From an uncultured Eubacteriales bacterium (lineage in GTDB: Bacteria > Bacillota > Clostridia > Christensenellales > DTU072): a stretch of DNA of 64,000 nt. Position numbers and translations under genes: made by a program. The notes beneath the pieces were generated by a model that was not told the origin of the DNA, did no database searches, and saw nothing but the letters and a program-made list of their open reading frames with translations. The first letter of the stretch is position 1. Every line of letters starts with the position of its first letter. The stretch is taken from positions 62,001 through 126,000 of the forward strand of contig CASFAV010000009.1 of the NCBI GenBank assembly GCA_949292905.1, given 5' to 3'. Positions 51,719 through 62,249 of the stretch are shown in pieces.

Positions 51719-53977
51719 ATGAGAGCCAAGAAAGCTATTAAAATCACCGCGCTTGTATTATTGTTTACGCTGATTTTTATAATACTCGGCGGTGTTTTGA
51801 CTGTGTTTTTCCTCACAAAAGACACAAATCTTAAAAATAATGACTTGAATTCGGTATGTGCGGATCTTCGCGTCGTAAACGCCGCCGGAGAAGAGATCGA
51901 GTATTATTCGAAGTACAAAGCCGAGGTCGCCTATCAAGACATTTCGCCGTATATAGTCAATGCTTTCGTGGCGCTTGAGGACAAACGATTCTATAAACAT
52001 CACGGTCTGGACTACAAGCGTATCGCAGGAGCAATCGTCAACAACATAAAAGCCGGGTACCTTAAAGAAGGCGGCTCGACGATAACGCAACAACTCGCGA
52101 AAAACGCGATACTGACTAACGAAAAATCTCTGGTACGTAAACTTAAAGAGGCAAAGCTCGCCATTCAGATAGAAAAGCACTATTCCAAAGACGAGATTAT
52201 TACCATGTATCTCAATACGATCTATTTCGGTCACTCGTTGTACGGCGTAAAAGCGGCTTGCGCAAGGCTTTTCGACAAAACGCCGGCGGAAGTTACGCTC
52301 GCCGAAGCGGCTATGCTTGCCGGAATTGTCAAAAATCCTCTTAAAAACTCCCCTTTGAATTCCGTGGAAAACGCCACCGCTCGAAGAGATCTCGTGCTGA
52401 AACTCATGTCGGAACAGGGATATATTGACGAAAGCGAGTACGAAAACGCGCTTAAAGCTACTTACGTGGCGCCTCCCGGACAAAAGAAAGACACTGCGTC
52501 CGGATCTTACGCGGACGCCGCGATATACGAAGCCGCCGAGCTCCTCGAAAAATCGGTGAAGGAAGTGATAACGGGCGGATACACGGTCAGGACATACTGC
52601 GACCCCGAAGCGCAAAATGCGCTTGTGCGCGTATACGGCTCGGAAGCGTTAGACGTTGAAAACGCCGAAAAGATTTTACTTCTCGCCGATAACGTCAACG
52701 GCGGCGTGAGCGCATATATAAGCGGAGTGGGCGTTGTGCCCGCGGAATTCAGACGGCAACCCGCTTCCACGATAAAGCCGATAATGGCTTACGCGCCCGC
52801 TTTCGATCTCGGAATATACTCCCCTGCTTCCCCTATCGAAGATAAAATTTATGATTTTAACGGATATTCTCCTAAAAACTATCAGAATTCGTATCTCGGT
52901 TGGACCACGGTCAGGAAGGCTATATTGACTTCAAGTAACGCTTGCGCACTGAAAACCGTAGCCGATATCGGGCTCGAAAGAGCGTTCGGTTACGCCGAAA
53001 AACTGGGACTGAAGTTCGACACCAACGACGGCGCGGCGAGCGTTCTGGGCGGCATGACGTACGGAGTAACGCCTTTGGAGATAACCGAAGCGTATATGAC
53101 GCTTGCCGCGGGCGGAATCCACCGCGAGCTCAAATTCGTATCGGAAATCAAGGATAAAAACGGTAAGATCGTATATTTACGCTCTAAATCCGCAGAGCGC
53201 GTTCTCTCTGAGGAAGCGACGTATATGACTACGGATATTCTCAAAGACTGCGCGAGCGTGGGTACGGCGTCGAAGCTTAAGACGCTCAATTATCCTATAG
53301 CCGCCAAAACGGGCACGAACGGCGACGAGAACGGCAATTACGACGCCTGGAACATGTCGTATACGACGAAATACACGCTTTGCAGTTGGTACGGAGCCGG
53401 CGAAGGCAAACAACTGCCGACGTCGGTCACGGGAGGCAGTTATCCGACGCTTGCCGCGCGTACGGTATACGGTTACCTGAAAAAACCTAAAGACTTTACC
53501 GAACCCGAAGGGATAATATATGCCGATATCGACTCTTATTGCTCCGAGAATTCTCATATTCTTAAACTTGCAAACGAGAATACCCCTTACGAGTATCGCG
53601 AAAAAGCCATGTTCTCCGCAAACCATATACCCGAAACGTCGGACTATTTCGACGACGCCCTGCCTTCCGATTTCGAAGTCGCTTTGGGCGACGGAGAAAT
53701 TATAGTGTCGCTCACCGCGTCCGAAAAATTCGATTATTATCTTTTCGATCTGGACGGTACGGAAATATTGAAAATAACCGCGGGAAGCGGTTATACCGAA
53801 ACGGCTGTACCTGTTTTCGGACTCGGAATAGAAGGATATTACGTGGAAGCGCGTACCGCGGACGGCGTAAGCGTTGCGGAAAGCGTGCCGCGCATAGTGT
53901 TAGTCACCGATCCCGACCCGTTTTTCGGACTTTTCGGTCAACACGGGGCGCCTTTCATAAAAGCCCCGGAGCAATGA
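51719..53977 (+). CDS. Class A penicillin-binding protein
   Basis: 752 residues from ATG at 51719; an upstream ATG at 51674 gives a less typical N-terminus, and neither has a strong ribosome site. One membrane anchor (about 5-33), glycosyltransferase domain (EDKRFYKHHG near 85, GGSTITQQLAKN near 125) and transpeptidase domain (S-T-I-K near 349, SSN near 405, KTG near 529). Builds and cross-links peptidoglycan. Its 3' end overlaps the convergent thiI by 23 bases. Confidence 0.9.
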   Translation: MRAKKAIKITALVLLFTLIFIILGGVLTVFFLTKDTNLKNNDLNSVCADLRVVNAAGEEIEYYSKYKAEVAYQDISPYIVNAFVALEDKRFYKHHGLDYKRIAGAIVNNIKAGYLKEGGSTITQQLAKNAILTNEKSLVRKLKEAKLAIQIEKHYSKDEIITMYLNTIYFGHSLYGVKAACARLFDKTPAEVTLAEAAMLAGIVKNPLKNSPLNSVENATARRDLVLKLMSEQGYIDESEYENALKATYVAPPGQKKDTASGSYADAAIYEAAELLEKSVKEVITGGYTVRTYCDPEAQNALVRVYGSEALDVENAEKILLLADNVNGGVSAYISGVGVVPAEFRRQPASTIKPIMAYAPAFDLGIYSPASPIEDKIYDFNGYSPKNYQNSYLGWTTVRKAILTSSNACALKTVADIGLERAFGYAEKLGLKFDTNDGAASVLGGMTYGVTPLEITEAYMTLAAGGIHRELKFVSEIKDKNGKIVYLRSKSAERVLSEEATYMTTDILKDCASVGTASKLKTLNYPIAAKTGTNGDENGNYDAWNMSYTTKYTLCSWYGAGEGKQLPTSVTGGSYPTLAARTVYGYLKKPKDFTEPEGIIYADIDSYCSENSHILKLANENTPYEYREKAMFSANHIPETSDYFDDALPSDFEVALGDGEIIVSLTASEKFDYYLFDLDGTEILKITAGSGYTETAVPVFGLGIEGYYVEARTADGVSVAESVPRIVLVTDPDPFFGLFGQHGAPFIKAPEQ

Positions 53978-55133
53978 CCTCCTCTTCGGTTTCCGCCACG
54001 GCTTTTTCTATAAGAGTTTCTACGTCAAGGCGACTTTCGAATTCCTCGGCGTCCGACAGTTTGGGTTTAATTACCGGATTTTTGGGCAAAAACACCGTGC
54101 AGCAATCTTCGTAAGGACGGATACTTATCTCAAAAGTGTCTATTTTGTTGGCAATATCTATGATCTCGCTCTTATCGGAACCGATCAAAGGTCTGTATAC
54201 GGGAAGAGTAACTACGGAATTTGTAACGATGATGCTTTGCATCGTCTGGCTCGCGACCTGACCGAGGCTCTCTCCCGTGATGATGGCGCCGCAGTTATTC
54301 GCGCGCGCGATACGCTCCGCTATCCTCATCATGAAGCGGCGCATGATAGTTATCATGAATTCTTCGGGACACTTGTCGTGTATGGCGTATTGTATTTCCG
54401 TAAAAGGCACTACGTAGAGTTTGATCTCGCCGCAATATGCGGTAAGTTTCTTGGCAAGATCCTTTACTTTCTGCAATGCGAGCTCGCTCGTATACGGGAA
54501 GCTGTGGAAATGTATCGCATAGAGCCTTATGCCGCGCTTCGCCATAACGTAACCCGCTACCGGCGAATCTATACCGCCCGAAAGCAATAGCATACCGTTC
54601 CCCGAACATCCCGTCGGAAGTCCCTGCGCGCCCATTATCTTTTCGTAGAACAAATATGTATAGCCGTTCTCGCGTATGTCCGCGAAAAGTTCGAAATCGT
54701 AGTCGAAAAGATCCACCTTCAGCTTTCCGCCGCTCGCTTTGAGAAGCTTGCCGCCTATCGTTGCAGCAAACTCCGTGCTGGTCATACTCAACCTCTTGTC
54801 GGCGCGTTTGACCGTAACGCGGAATTTACCGCTTTTAGGGACTATTTCCGCGGCGACCTTGCCGAGTTCTTCGACGTCCGTGGGCACTTTGACCGTGGGA
54901 CTTACGGAGTGTATACCAAAAACTTTGGTAAGACGGGAAATTATTTCGTCTTTGTCTTCGGGAAGATATTTCTCGATATAATATCTGCCCTGCGAGCGCA
55001 CGAACGTATATTTTAGCCCGCGGAGCGCGTCGTTGATATTCTTAATAAGCAGGCTCTCGAAATATTTGCGGTTGTCTCCTTTCAAGAATATTTCTCCGAA
55101 TCTTATTAAAATGCAATTATATTCAACTGCCAT
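53955..55133 (-). CDS. thiI: tRNA 4-thiouridine synthase ThiI (no rhodanese domain)
   Basis: 392 residues from ATG at 55133. Ferredoxin-like and THUMP domains (1-165), then PP-loop ATPase LLSGGIDSPVAGY near residue 180. The rhodanese domain of the E. coli enzyme is absent, as usual in Firmicutes, where the neighbouring cysteine desulfurase supplies sulfur directly. The start overlaps that gene's end by 11 bases. Confidence 0.93.
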   Translation of the reverse strand: MAVEYNCILIRFGEIFLKGDNRKYFESLLIKNINDALRGLKYTFVRSQGRYYIEKYLPEDKDEIISRLTKVFGIHSVSPTVKVPTDVEELGKVAAEIVPKSGKFRVTVKRADKRLSMTSTEFAATIGGKLLKASGGKLKVDLFDYDFELFADIRENGYTYLFYEKIMGAQGLPTGCSGNGMLLLSGGIDSPVAGYVMAKRGIRLYAIHFHSFPYTSELALQKVKDLAKKLTAYCGEIKLYVVPFTEIQYAIHDKCPEEFMITIMRRFMMRIAERIARANNCGAIITGESLGQVASQTMQSIIVTNSVVTLPVYRPLIGSDKSEIIDIANKIDTFEISIRPYEDCCTVFLPKNPVIKPKLSDAEEFESRLDVETLIEKAVAETEEEVIAPGLL

Positions 55134-56250
55134 ACTTCGATAGCTCCTTATAAACTTTGATATATTTTTCCGCAAATTCGGCGGCTTCGTCAAGAGTATT
55201 GTCTTTGAAGAAACTGAGTCTGACGATACCGTCGCGGTATTTGCCTTTAAGTCCGAGCGCGTCGGGTATGCGTTCGGAAGCCTTGTTGGAAGAACAGGCG
55301 CTGCCGGTGCCCACCAATATCCCTTCGCGTTCCAAAGCGTGTTGCATGACTTCTCCGCGGACCTTACGCGAAGCGAACGTAAGTATATACGGCGAACCGT
55401 CGGCGGGCGAAAGTATCTCGATCTCCTCGATATCCGCAAGAACGCCCGCAATGTACGAGCGGATCTCGCCTACCGCGGCGCGCGTATTGTCAAGATCGGC
55501 ATAACGTTCTTCGACAGCTTCCGCGAAGGCGGCTATCCCTGCCGTATTCTCGGTGGAAGACCGCAGTCCGCCCTCCTGTCCCCCGCCGAAAACGATGGGA
55601 GATACGCTGACTTTGGAACGGATATAAAGGGCGCCGGTTCCTTTCGGCGCGCCGAGTTTATGCGCGCTCATGGAGTAAAGATCTATCGCGGAGGCGCGCA
55701 GGTTTAATTTCATTTTACCGAAAGCCTGCACACCGTCGCTATGGAAAAGCGCGTTGGGAGCAACCTTTTTTACGGTCTCGGCAAGCGCGGCAACGTCGTT
55801 CACCGCTCCCGTTTCGTTATTGACGTGCATGACCGACGCAAGAGTTACTTCGGGCGTCACGAGCTCCGCGAAACGCTCCGCATCCACTTTTCCGTCGCTT
55901 CTTACGGGTGCGAATACCACGTCGTATCCGCGCTGTTTTAGCTCCGTAGCTGAAGCGTATATCGCGGCATGCTCCGCGCCGCCTATTATTATCCTGCCGT
56001 TTTTATGCTTTTTCGCTCCGAAAAGCGCAATATTATCGCTTTCGGTACCCCCGCCCGTAAAGATCACTTTACCGTCGCCGCGCAATTTATCCAAAATGAC
56101 GGCGCGCGCGCTGTCGAGATCGCGTTTGACTTCTATTCCTTCGTGGTAAAGCGAAGACGGATTGTAAAACCTTTCGCGCAGATATTCGCTTACCTTTTTT
56201 ACGGTGGTTTCCGACGCTCGCGTCGTCGCCGCATTGTCAAAATATATCAT
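55123..56250 (-). CDS. Cysteine desulfurase (NifS/IscS-like)
   Basis: 375 residues. PLP Lys in SAHKLGAPKGTGALY near residue 200; active-site Cys in GTGSACSSNK near 325; N-terminal YFDNAATT. Pairing with thiI indicates the NifZ-type partner supplying sulfur for s4U in tRNA. Overlaps mutS2 by four bases. Confidence 0.92.
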   Translation of the reverse strand: MIYFDNAATTRASETTVKKVSEYLRERFYNPSSLYHEGIEVKRDLDSARAVILDKLRGDGKVIFTGGGTESDNIALFGAKKHKNGRIIIGGAEHAAIYASATELKQRGYDVVFAPVRSDGKVDAERFAELVTPEVTLASVMHVNNETGAVNDVAALAETVKKVAPNALFHSDGVQAFGKMKLNLRASAIDLYSMSAHKLGAPKGTGALYIRSKVSVSPIVFGGGQEGGLRSSTENTAGIAAFAEAVEERYADLDNTRAAVGEIRSYIAGVLADIEEIEILSPADGSPYILTFASRKVRGEVMQHALEREGILVGTGSACSSNKASERIPDALGLKGKYRDGIVRLSFFKDNTLDEAAEFAEKYIKVYKELSKYGS

Positions 56251-58601
56251 TTCGTAAACCTTACCATCGTCACGCCGCGTTCGCCCTCTCCGTACTTACC
56301 GTCGCGGAAAGATACGACGGCGGGATGGTTTTTAAGTAGTTTTTGTACCGTTTCTCTCAATTTTCCCGTTCCGTATCCGTGTATTATGCGCACTTCGTTC
56401 ACGCCTGCGAGCACCGCTTTATCGAGATAAGCCATAAGCGCGTGCTCGGCTTCTGCGGAAGTTAGTCCCAACAGATTGAGTTCGGGGCTGAATGCCTCCG
56501 TCCTCAACGCGCGCGGTGCGTGAGAGATCTCCCGTTTGATCTCTTTTTTGCGCCCTTTCAGTTTCACGAGATCGTCGAGCTTGAAATTAGAGGTCATTTT
56601 ACCTAAACGCACGGTGGCGGAATTTTTCTGATAATTCACGGCGGTGACCTCGCCTTCCACTTTCAGCGGACGTACGAGCACGGCGTCGCCTTCGCAAATA
56701 TCGCCCTCCGCTTCTTCGCCGAAACCTTCGAATTCGTTATCTTCCTGAACGATATATTTTTCGAGAGATTTGCGCAGTTTGCGGGCTTTGAACAGGTTGG
56801 CTTCGGTCGGATCGTCCAACAGCTCGCGTATCGCGGAAATGATCTCGTTGGCTTCCGTCATGGCTTCTTCGACCAGACGTTTAGTTTCGCGCCTCACGTT
56901 CTCGTTCAGTTTTTCGCGCTGTGCGTAAAGCCTGTCGCGTTCCCTTTCGGCGGCTTTTCTCGTTTCTTCGGCAATTTTAAGGGCTTCTGCGGTTTTTTCT
57001 TCGTTTTCCGCAGCCTGTCTGCGCGCTCTTTCGAGCGCTTCGAGCACGTTCTCGAATTCAAGTTTCCCGCTTTCAATGCCTGCGCGCGCCCTTTCGATAA
57101 TACCCGAGTTAAGCCCCAGTTTCTTCGCTATCAGCAAAGCGTTGGAAGCACCCGGAGTGCCGACAATAAGTTTATAAGTCGGATTGTAGGTTACCGGATC
57201 GAAATCCATACTCGCGTTCTCCGCACGCGGAGTGACAACGGCATATTCCTTGAGCTCGTTATAATGGGTGGTAATGACCGCTTTCGCGCCTTTTTCCTTT
57301 ATGAAAGCGGAAATACTCATCGCAAGGCTCGCGCCTTCCGTGGGATCCGTGCCCGCTCCCAGCTCGTCGAGCAAAACAAGCGACCTTGAGTCCATTCTGT
57401 CGGTAATGCGCACGATATTGGCGATATGCGCGGAGAATGTGGACAGATTCTGTTCGATGCTCTGCTCGTCGCCCACGTCGCAGTATACGTCCGAAAACAA
57501 CGACAATTCCGCTTCTCTTGCGGGAACGTACATTCCCGCGGCGCACATTGCCGAGAGCAGTCCAACAAGCTTCAACGCAACCGTTTTACCGCCGGTGTTG
57601 GGACCGGTAACGAAAAGCAGATCGAAGTCCTTGCCGAGTCTGATATCCGTGGGGACTACCTTTTCGGGCGCGATCAGCGGGTGTCTGCCCTTCGATATGT
57701 CTATGATGCCTTTGTCGTTGACGACGGGTTTACAGCACTTATGCGCGTTGGCGTAATACGCTTTGGCGAAAACGGTGTCGAGTTTGACGATTTTGTCGAA
57801 GCTGTCGCGTATCTTGTCGACGCTCACGCTCACTTTCAGGGTGAACGCTCTCAATATGCGTTCTATCTCCTGCTGTTCGGCAATGATGTGCGTTTTCAAG
57901 GTGTTGTTGAGCTCCACTACCGCCATCGGCTCGATATACAGCGTCTGTCCCGAAGCCGACTGGTCGTGAATGAGCCCCGGAACGGAGCTTCTGCATTCCG
58001 CTTTCACCGGGATCACGTATCTGTCGCCGCGCACGGTGACGATATTGTCCTGCAGATATTTGGAATAAGAAGGCGAAGTTATATAAGAATACAGCTTGGT
58101 TTTGATGGCTTCGCCCGTTTTACGGATACGCATGCGTATCTGCCGAAGATCCTCTGACGCCCTGTCGTGCATTTCCGTTTCGGAGACTATGGCGTTGTCG
58201 ATCTCGTCTTCGAGATTCTTATCGGTATAAAGCGAAGTCGCTATCCTTTTCAGCAACCTGAGATTTTCGTCGGGCACCTTGGCTATCCCGGTACGGACGT
58301 TGCGCGCAACGCGGAGCATCCTGCCGACTCTCAAAAGCTCGCCCATGGACAGCACCGACATGACCGCCGCTTTATCGAGAACGAAATCGATATTGTCGAA
58401 AGCAAACGACAGATTGGTAGCGTATTCGAAGGCGATCTTATCGGCTTCTTCCACCTCGTCTATAAGTTCGCGCACGTAATCGATACTGTCGAAAGGACGT
58501 ATCTCTCTCACCGCCGCGCGGGCGGGTTCGGAAGAAGCGAACGCCGCAACGGAGTCCAATATTTTATCGAATTCGAGTGCTTTAAGTGTTCTTTCTTCCA
58601 T
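56247..58601 (-). CDS. mutS2: MutS2
   Basis: 784 residues. Walker A TGPNTGGKTVALK near residue 330, LLDELGAGTDPTEGA, a long coiled-coil (about 510-620) and a C-terminal Smr domain with HGYGTGKLRE. The usual LDLRG motif of Smr reads LNLLG here, losing Asp and Arg linked to nuclease activity. MutS2 acts in recombination control and on stalled ribosomes. Confidence 0.93.
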   Translation of the reverse strand: MEERTLKALEFDKILDSVAAFASSEPARAAVREIRPFDSIDYVRELIDEVEEADKIAFEYATNLSFAFDNIDFVLDKAAVMSVLSMGELLRVGRMLRVARNVRTGIAKVPDENLRLLKRIATSLYTDKNLEDEIDNAIVSETEMHDRASEDLRQIRMRIRKTGEAIKTKLYSYITSPSYSKYLQDNIVTVRGDRYVIPVKAECRSSVPGLIHDQSASGQTLYIEPMAVVELNNTLKTHIIAEQQEIERILRAFTLKVSVSVDKIRDSFDKIVKLDTVFAKAYYANAHKCCKPVVNDKGIIDISKGRHPLIAPEKVVPTDIRLGKDFDLLFVTGPNTGGKTVALKLVGLLSAMCAAGMYVPAREAELSLFSDVYCDVGDEQSIEQNLSTFSAHIANIVRITDRMDSRSLVLLDELGAGTDPTEGASLAMSISAFIKEKGAKAVITTHYNELKEYAVVTPRAENASMDFDPVTYNPTYKLIVGTPGASNALLIAKKLGLNSGIIERARAGIESGKLEFENVLEALERARRQAAENEEKTAEALKIAEETRKAAERERDRLYAQREKLNENVRRETKRLVEEAMTEANEIISAIRELLDDPTEANLFKARKLRKSLEKYIVQEDNEFEGFGEEAEGDICEGDAVLVRPLKVEGEVTAVNYQKNSATVRLGKMTSNFKLDDLVKLKGRKKEIKREISHAPRALRTEAFSPELNLLGLTSAEAEHALMAYLDKAVLAGVNEVRIIHGYGTGKLRETVQKLLKNHPAVVSFRDGKYGEGERGVTMVRFTK

Positions 58602-58630
58602 GATCCACGATCCTTTTTCTTTACTTACGT

Positions 58631-61033
58631 TCAGCGCAGGATAATGCCGAGTTTTTCTTTAAGCGCCTTAAGGGTAGCGTCTATCTGCGCGTTGACTTCG
58701 GCGTCCGCAAGCGTTCTCGAATCGCTGCGGAATATAAGCTTGACGGCAACGCTCTTTTTGCCGCTCGCGCCGAGCACGCCGCCGGTATACACGTCGAATA
58801 CCGTCACGTCGGAAAGTATGTCTTTATCGCAAGCTTCTTTCACGCAATCGATGACTTTAGCCGCCTCGGTAGCCGCGTCGCACACGAGCGCGAGGTCGCG
58901 TTCCACCGCGGGATAGCGTGAAATATTGCGGAAACCCGAATATTTCGAAGCGTTTTTGACAGCGTATTCGGCGTCGAGTTCGGCAAGATACAAGCGTTTT
59001 TCCACACCGTAAGCCGACGCGGTTTCCGCGCGGACTTCACCTAAGTATCCGAGCTCTTTTCCGTCCGACGCGATCACTTTCGCGGTGCGCGTGGGGTGCA
59101 TGTAAGGAAGTTCCGTGCGCTCGAAACGTACGTCTATGCGCAACGTTCCGAAAAGATTTTCGACGACGGATTTGAACGTATAGAAATCTTCGCGTTCGCC
59201 GAACGCGCCTATCGCGAGTTTGTTCTCCTCTATCGGCAATTCCTCTACCGGTTCCGTGGGGATATAAGTCTTGGCGAGTTCGAAGAATCTGCCCTCTTTG
59301 TTTCCGCGCGTGCAGTTGGTCGAAAGCGTCTTGATCATGCTGTGAGCAAGAGTCGTGCGCATCACGCTGTAATCCTCTCCGAGCGGGTTGGTAAGTCTGA
59401 CGTTATCGCGTAACGGACTGTTTTCCGGCAATCCGAGCATATCCCACGCTTTGGGACTTATAAAGGAATACGTGACTATTTCGTAAGCGCCGCACCCTAC
59501 GAGATAATCCTTAATCTTGTCGGTAAATTCCTGTTCCTCGGTCTTGCCGCCGGAAGCGAGCGCGCCCGTCATGACCGCGTCGTTACCGAAATGATCGTAT
59601 CCGTATATGCGTATGACTTCTTCCGCGATGTCGTTTATCCCCACGATGTCTTCGCGGTAATCGGGAATCGTCGTTTCCATATATTCCCCGTCTGTCACGG
59701 TGTCGAGAGTGAGCGAATTGAGAATGGAAACTATCTTATCGGCGGGAACGGGAATTCCGAGTATATTCTCGACGTCCGAAGCGGTGAAACGTATTACCTT
59801 TTTGTCGGGCTTTGCGGGGAAGCTGTCGATCGTACCTTTGACGAGAGTTCCCCAACCGTTGGCAAGCACCATACCTACGGCTTTGCGCAGACCTGCTTCC
59901 TGCGAATAATAGTCGATGCCTTTCTCGAAACGCGCCGACGAATCGGAACGCAGACCGATACTGCGGGAAGTGCGGCGGATACTGTCGCGCGCAAAGCGCG
60001 CGCTCTCGAATACCACCGTCTTCGTGTCGTCGAAAATGGAATACCCTTTACCGCCCATAACGCCGGCTATAGCCATGGGTTCTTCGGCGTTGCAGATGGC
60101 GAGATTGCTTTCGTCGAGAGTATAGGTCTTGTCGTCGAGAGCCACTATCTTTTCATCCTTATGCGCCCTGCGCACCACTATCTTGCCTCCTTTGATCTGT
60201 CTCAGATCGAAAGCGTGCATAGGTTGTCCCACTTCGAGAAGCACGTAATTGGTGACGTCGACTATATTATTTATGGGGCGCAATCCCGCTGCTTTGAGCC
60301 TGCGTTTGATATAGAGAGGAGATTCGGTTATCACTACGTTCTCCAGCATAGCCGCAAGATATCTCGGACAAAGATCGGGCGCCTCGTTGACTATTTCGAG
60401 ACGTTTACCTATCTCTTTTCCCGCCGGAAGCTCAGCGTAATCGGCGGGCATTTTGAGCGGTTGCCCCGTAACGGCGGCGACTTCTCTCGCTATGCCGAGT
60501 ATGCTGTTTGCGTCGGTACGGTTGGCGGTTATCGCGACGTCGAGTATGACGTCGTCGGTACCTAAAGCTTCGTTGACGTCTACGCCCACTGGCGTTTCGG
60601 GATCGAGCAACAGAACTTTATCTTCTCCTGCTCCCTTATAGTCGTGTTCGGTGAGGTTGAGTTCCGCGCCGCCCACGAACATTCCCGACGAATGTACTCC
60701 GCGCAGATCGCCTTCGCGGATCGTTTTCCCCGACGCGAGTTTAGCGCCGTCGAGCGCTACAGCCACTTTGTCGCCGGGCTCGAGCCAGGTATTGTTGGTG
60801 ACTATCCTGCGTTTGACGCCGTCGTTCACGTCGATGTCGCATACGATGAGTTTATCAGCCTGCGGATGCTTCTCGCAAGCGGTTATTACGGCGGTACGCA
60901 CTCCTTTCACCGCTTCCGCCTGATAGATTATCTCTTCTATCTCGAATCCGCAGGAAACGAGTTTGGCGGCGAGCTCGTCGACGCCGATATTTATATCAAC
61001 GAAATCTTTAAGCCATTTCAAAGGTACAAGCAT
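58631..61033 (-). CDS. pheT: Phenylalanyl-tRNA synthetase beta subunit
   Basis: 800 residues, full length. N-terminal EMAP-type tRNA-binding domain (about 40-150), B3/B4 editing region, B5 domain, synthetase-like core and C-terminal ferredoxin-fold anticodon-binding domain (about 705-800). Pairs with PheS encoded 12 bases upstream. Confidence 0.96.
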   Translation of the reverse strand: MLVPLKWLKDFVDINIGVDELAAKLVSCGFEIEEIIYQAEAVKGVRTAVITACEKHPQADKLIVCDIDVNDGVKRRIVTNNTWLEPGDKVAVALDGAKLASGKTIREGDLRGVHSSGMFVGGAELNLTEHDYKGAGEDKVLLLDPETPVGVDVNEALGTDDVILDVAITANRTDANSILGIAREVAAVTGQPLKMPADYAELPAGKEIGKRLEIVNEAPDLCPRYLAAMLENVVITESPLYIKRRLKAAGLRPINNIVDVTNYVLLEVGQPMHAFDLRQIKGGKIVVRRAHKDEKIVALDDKTYTLDESNLAICNAEEPMAIAGVMGGKGYSIFDDTKTVVFESARFARDSIRRTSRSIGLRSDSSARFEKGIDYYSQEAGLRKAVGMVLANGWGTLVKGTIDSFPAKPDKKVIRFTASDVENILGIPVPADKIVSILNSLTLDTVTDGEYMETTIPDYREDIVGINDIAEEVIRIYGYDHFGNDAVMTGALASGGKTEEQEFTDKIKDYLVGCGAYEIVTYSFISPKAWDMLGLPENSPLRDNVRLTNPLGEDYSVMRTTLAHSMIKTLSTNCTRGNKEGRFFELAKTYIPTEPVEELPIEENKLAIGAFGEREDFYTFKSVVENLFGTLRIDVRFERTELPYMHPTRTAKVIASDGKELGYLGEVRAETASAYGVEKRLYLAELDAEYAVKNASKYSGFRNISRYPAVERDLALVCDAATEAAKVIDCVKEACDKDILSDVTVFDVYTGGVLGASGKKSVAVKLIFRSDSRTLADAEVNAQIDATLKALKEKLGIILR

Positions 61034-61045
61034 CTTCCTATCCTC

Positions 61046-62158
61046 CTATCTGAACTGTTCCAGAATACGCGCGTCGTTGTCGAAAAGAAGGCGCATATCG
61101 GGAATACCGTACTTGATCATAGCGGCGCGCTCGATACCGATACCGAAAGCAAAGCCGCTGTAAACGGAGCTGTCTATACCGCACATATCGAATACCGCGG
61201 GGTTGACGACGCCCGCGCCGAGAAGTTCGAGCCAGCCGGTCCCCTTGCACAGGCGGCAACCTTTTCCGCCGCACATGGCGCAACTCAGATCGACTTCCAC
61301 GCTCGGTTCGGTAAACGGGAAGAAGGACGGACGGAAACGCACTTTGGTATCTGAGGAGAAGAACTTACGCGCAAACTCTTCGAGCACCGCTTTGAGGTCG
61401 GAAAGAGTGACGTGCTTATCCACGACGAGACCTTCTATCTGCTGAAACATCGGGCTGTGGGTAGCGTCCTCGTCGGGGCGGTAAACTTTACCGGGACAAA
61501 CGATACGGAAAGGCGGCGCCATGGTCTCCATGGTGCGTGCCTGCACGCAGGAAGTCTGCGAACGCAGAAGTATGTCGGGCGTGATATAGAAGCTGTCCGC
61601 GGGATCTCTCGCGGGATGATCTTCGGGGATATTGAGCAGTCCGAAATTGTATTTGGTATATTCCACTTCGGGGCCGTCCACTATCGTGAAGCCCATTCCG
61701 GTAAATATTTTGACGATATCGTTTTTCACGAGCGTGAGCGGATGAAGCGCGCCCGGACGGGAAGCGGCGGTCGTAGCGGGAGGAGATAGAGTCACGTCGA
61801 GGCTCTCACGTTCCTCTCTGGCGCGACGTTCGCTCGCCGCGATGAGCGTTTCGCGCTCGGCTATTGCGTCTTCGAAAAGAGTTTTGAGCTCGTTGATGAA
61901 TTTACCTATCTGCGGACGTTGGTTCGCGGGAACGTCCTTCAACGATTTCATGAGCGAAGTGATCTCGCCGCTCTTGCCGACGTACTTCACTCTCAAGTCG
62001 TTCAATTCTTTGAAAATGCCCGCTTCCGCTATTATTTTAAGCCCTTCTACGGACAATTCGTAATGTCTTAGCAACATTGACTTAACGCTTTCCGGAAGGT
62101 CGGAATTCTCGATAGCGGACCGTCGTGCTTCGATAAGTTTACCGATTTGGTCTTTCAT
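61046..62158 (-). CDS. pheS: Phenylalanyl-tRNA synthetase alpha subunit
   Basis: 370 residues. N-terminal coiled coil (1-90) and class II catalytic core: motif 2 FRIVCPGKVYR, motif 3 GFAFGIGIERAAMIKYG. It has the Cys cluster CAMCGGKGCRLC common in Firmicutes PheS. No T-box lies in the short leader. Confidence 0.96.
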   Translation of the reverse strand: MKDQIGKLIEARRSAIENSDLPESVKSMLLRHYELSVEGLKIIAEAGIFKELNDLRVKYVGKSGEITSLMKSLKDVPANQRPQIGKFINELKTLFEDAIAERETLIAASERRAREERESLDVTLSPPATTAASRPGALHPLTLVKNDIVKIFTGMGFTIVDGPEVEYTKYNFGLLNIPEDHPARDPADSFYITPDILLRSQTSCVQARTMETMAPPFRIVCPGKVYRPDEDATHSPMFQQIEGLVVDKHVTLSDLKAVLEEFARKFFSSDTKVRFRPSFFPFTEPSVEVDLSCAMCGGKGCRLCKGTGWLELLGAGVVNPAVFDMCGIDSSVYSGFAFGIGIERAAMIKYGIPDMRLLFDNDARILEQFR

Positions 62159-62190
62159 TTGAAAATACTCCTGAACAAAATATTGCCAAT

Positions 62191-62219
62191 ATTATATCAT
62201 TCGGCATAAGCGTTTGCAA
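62191..62219 (-). promoter_or_regulatory. pheS promoter
   Basis: Minus strand: TTGCAA (62214-62219), 17 bases, TATAAT (62191-62196). The leader is about 25 bases with AGGAG, too short for a T-box. Confidence 0.75.
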
Positions 62220-62249
62220 TTTATTTGCTATAAAAACATATATTAATAT

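Noticed and set aside
62159..62249. T-box riboswitch upstream of pheS
   Set aside because: The leader after the predicted promoter is only about 25 bases, with no stem I or T-box sequence.
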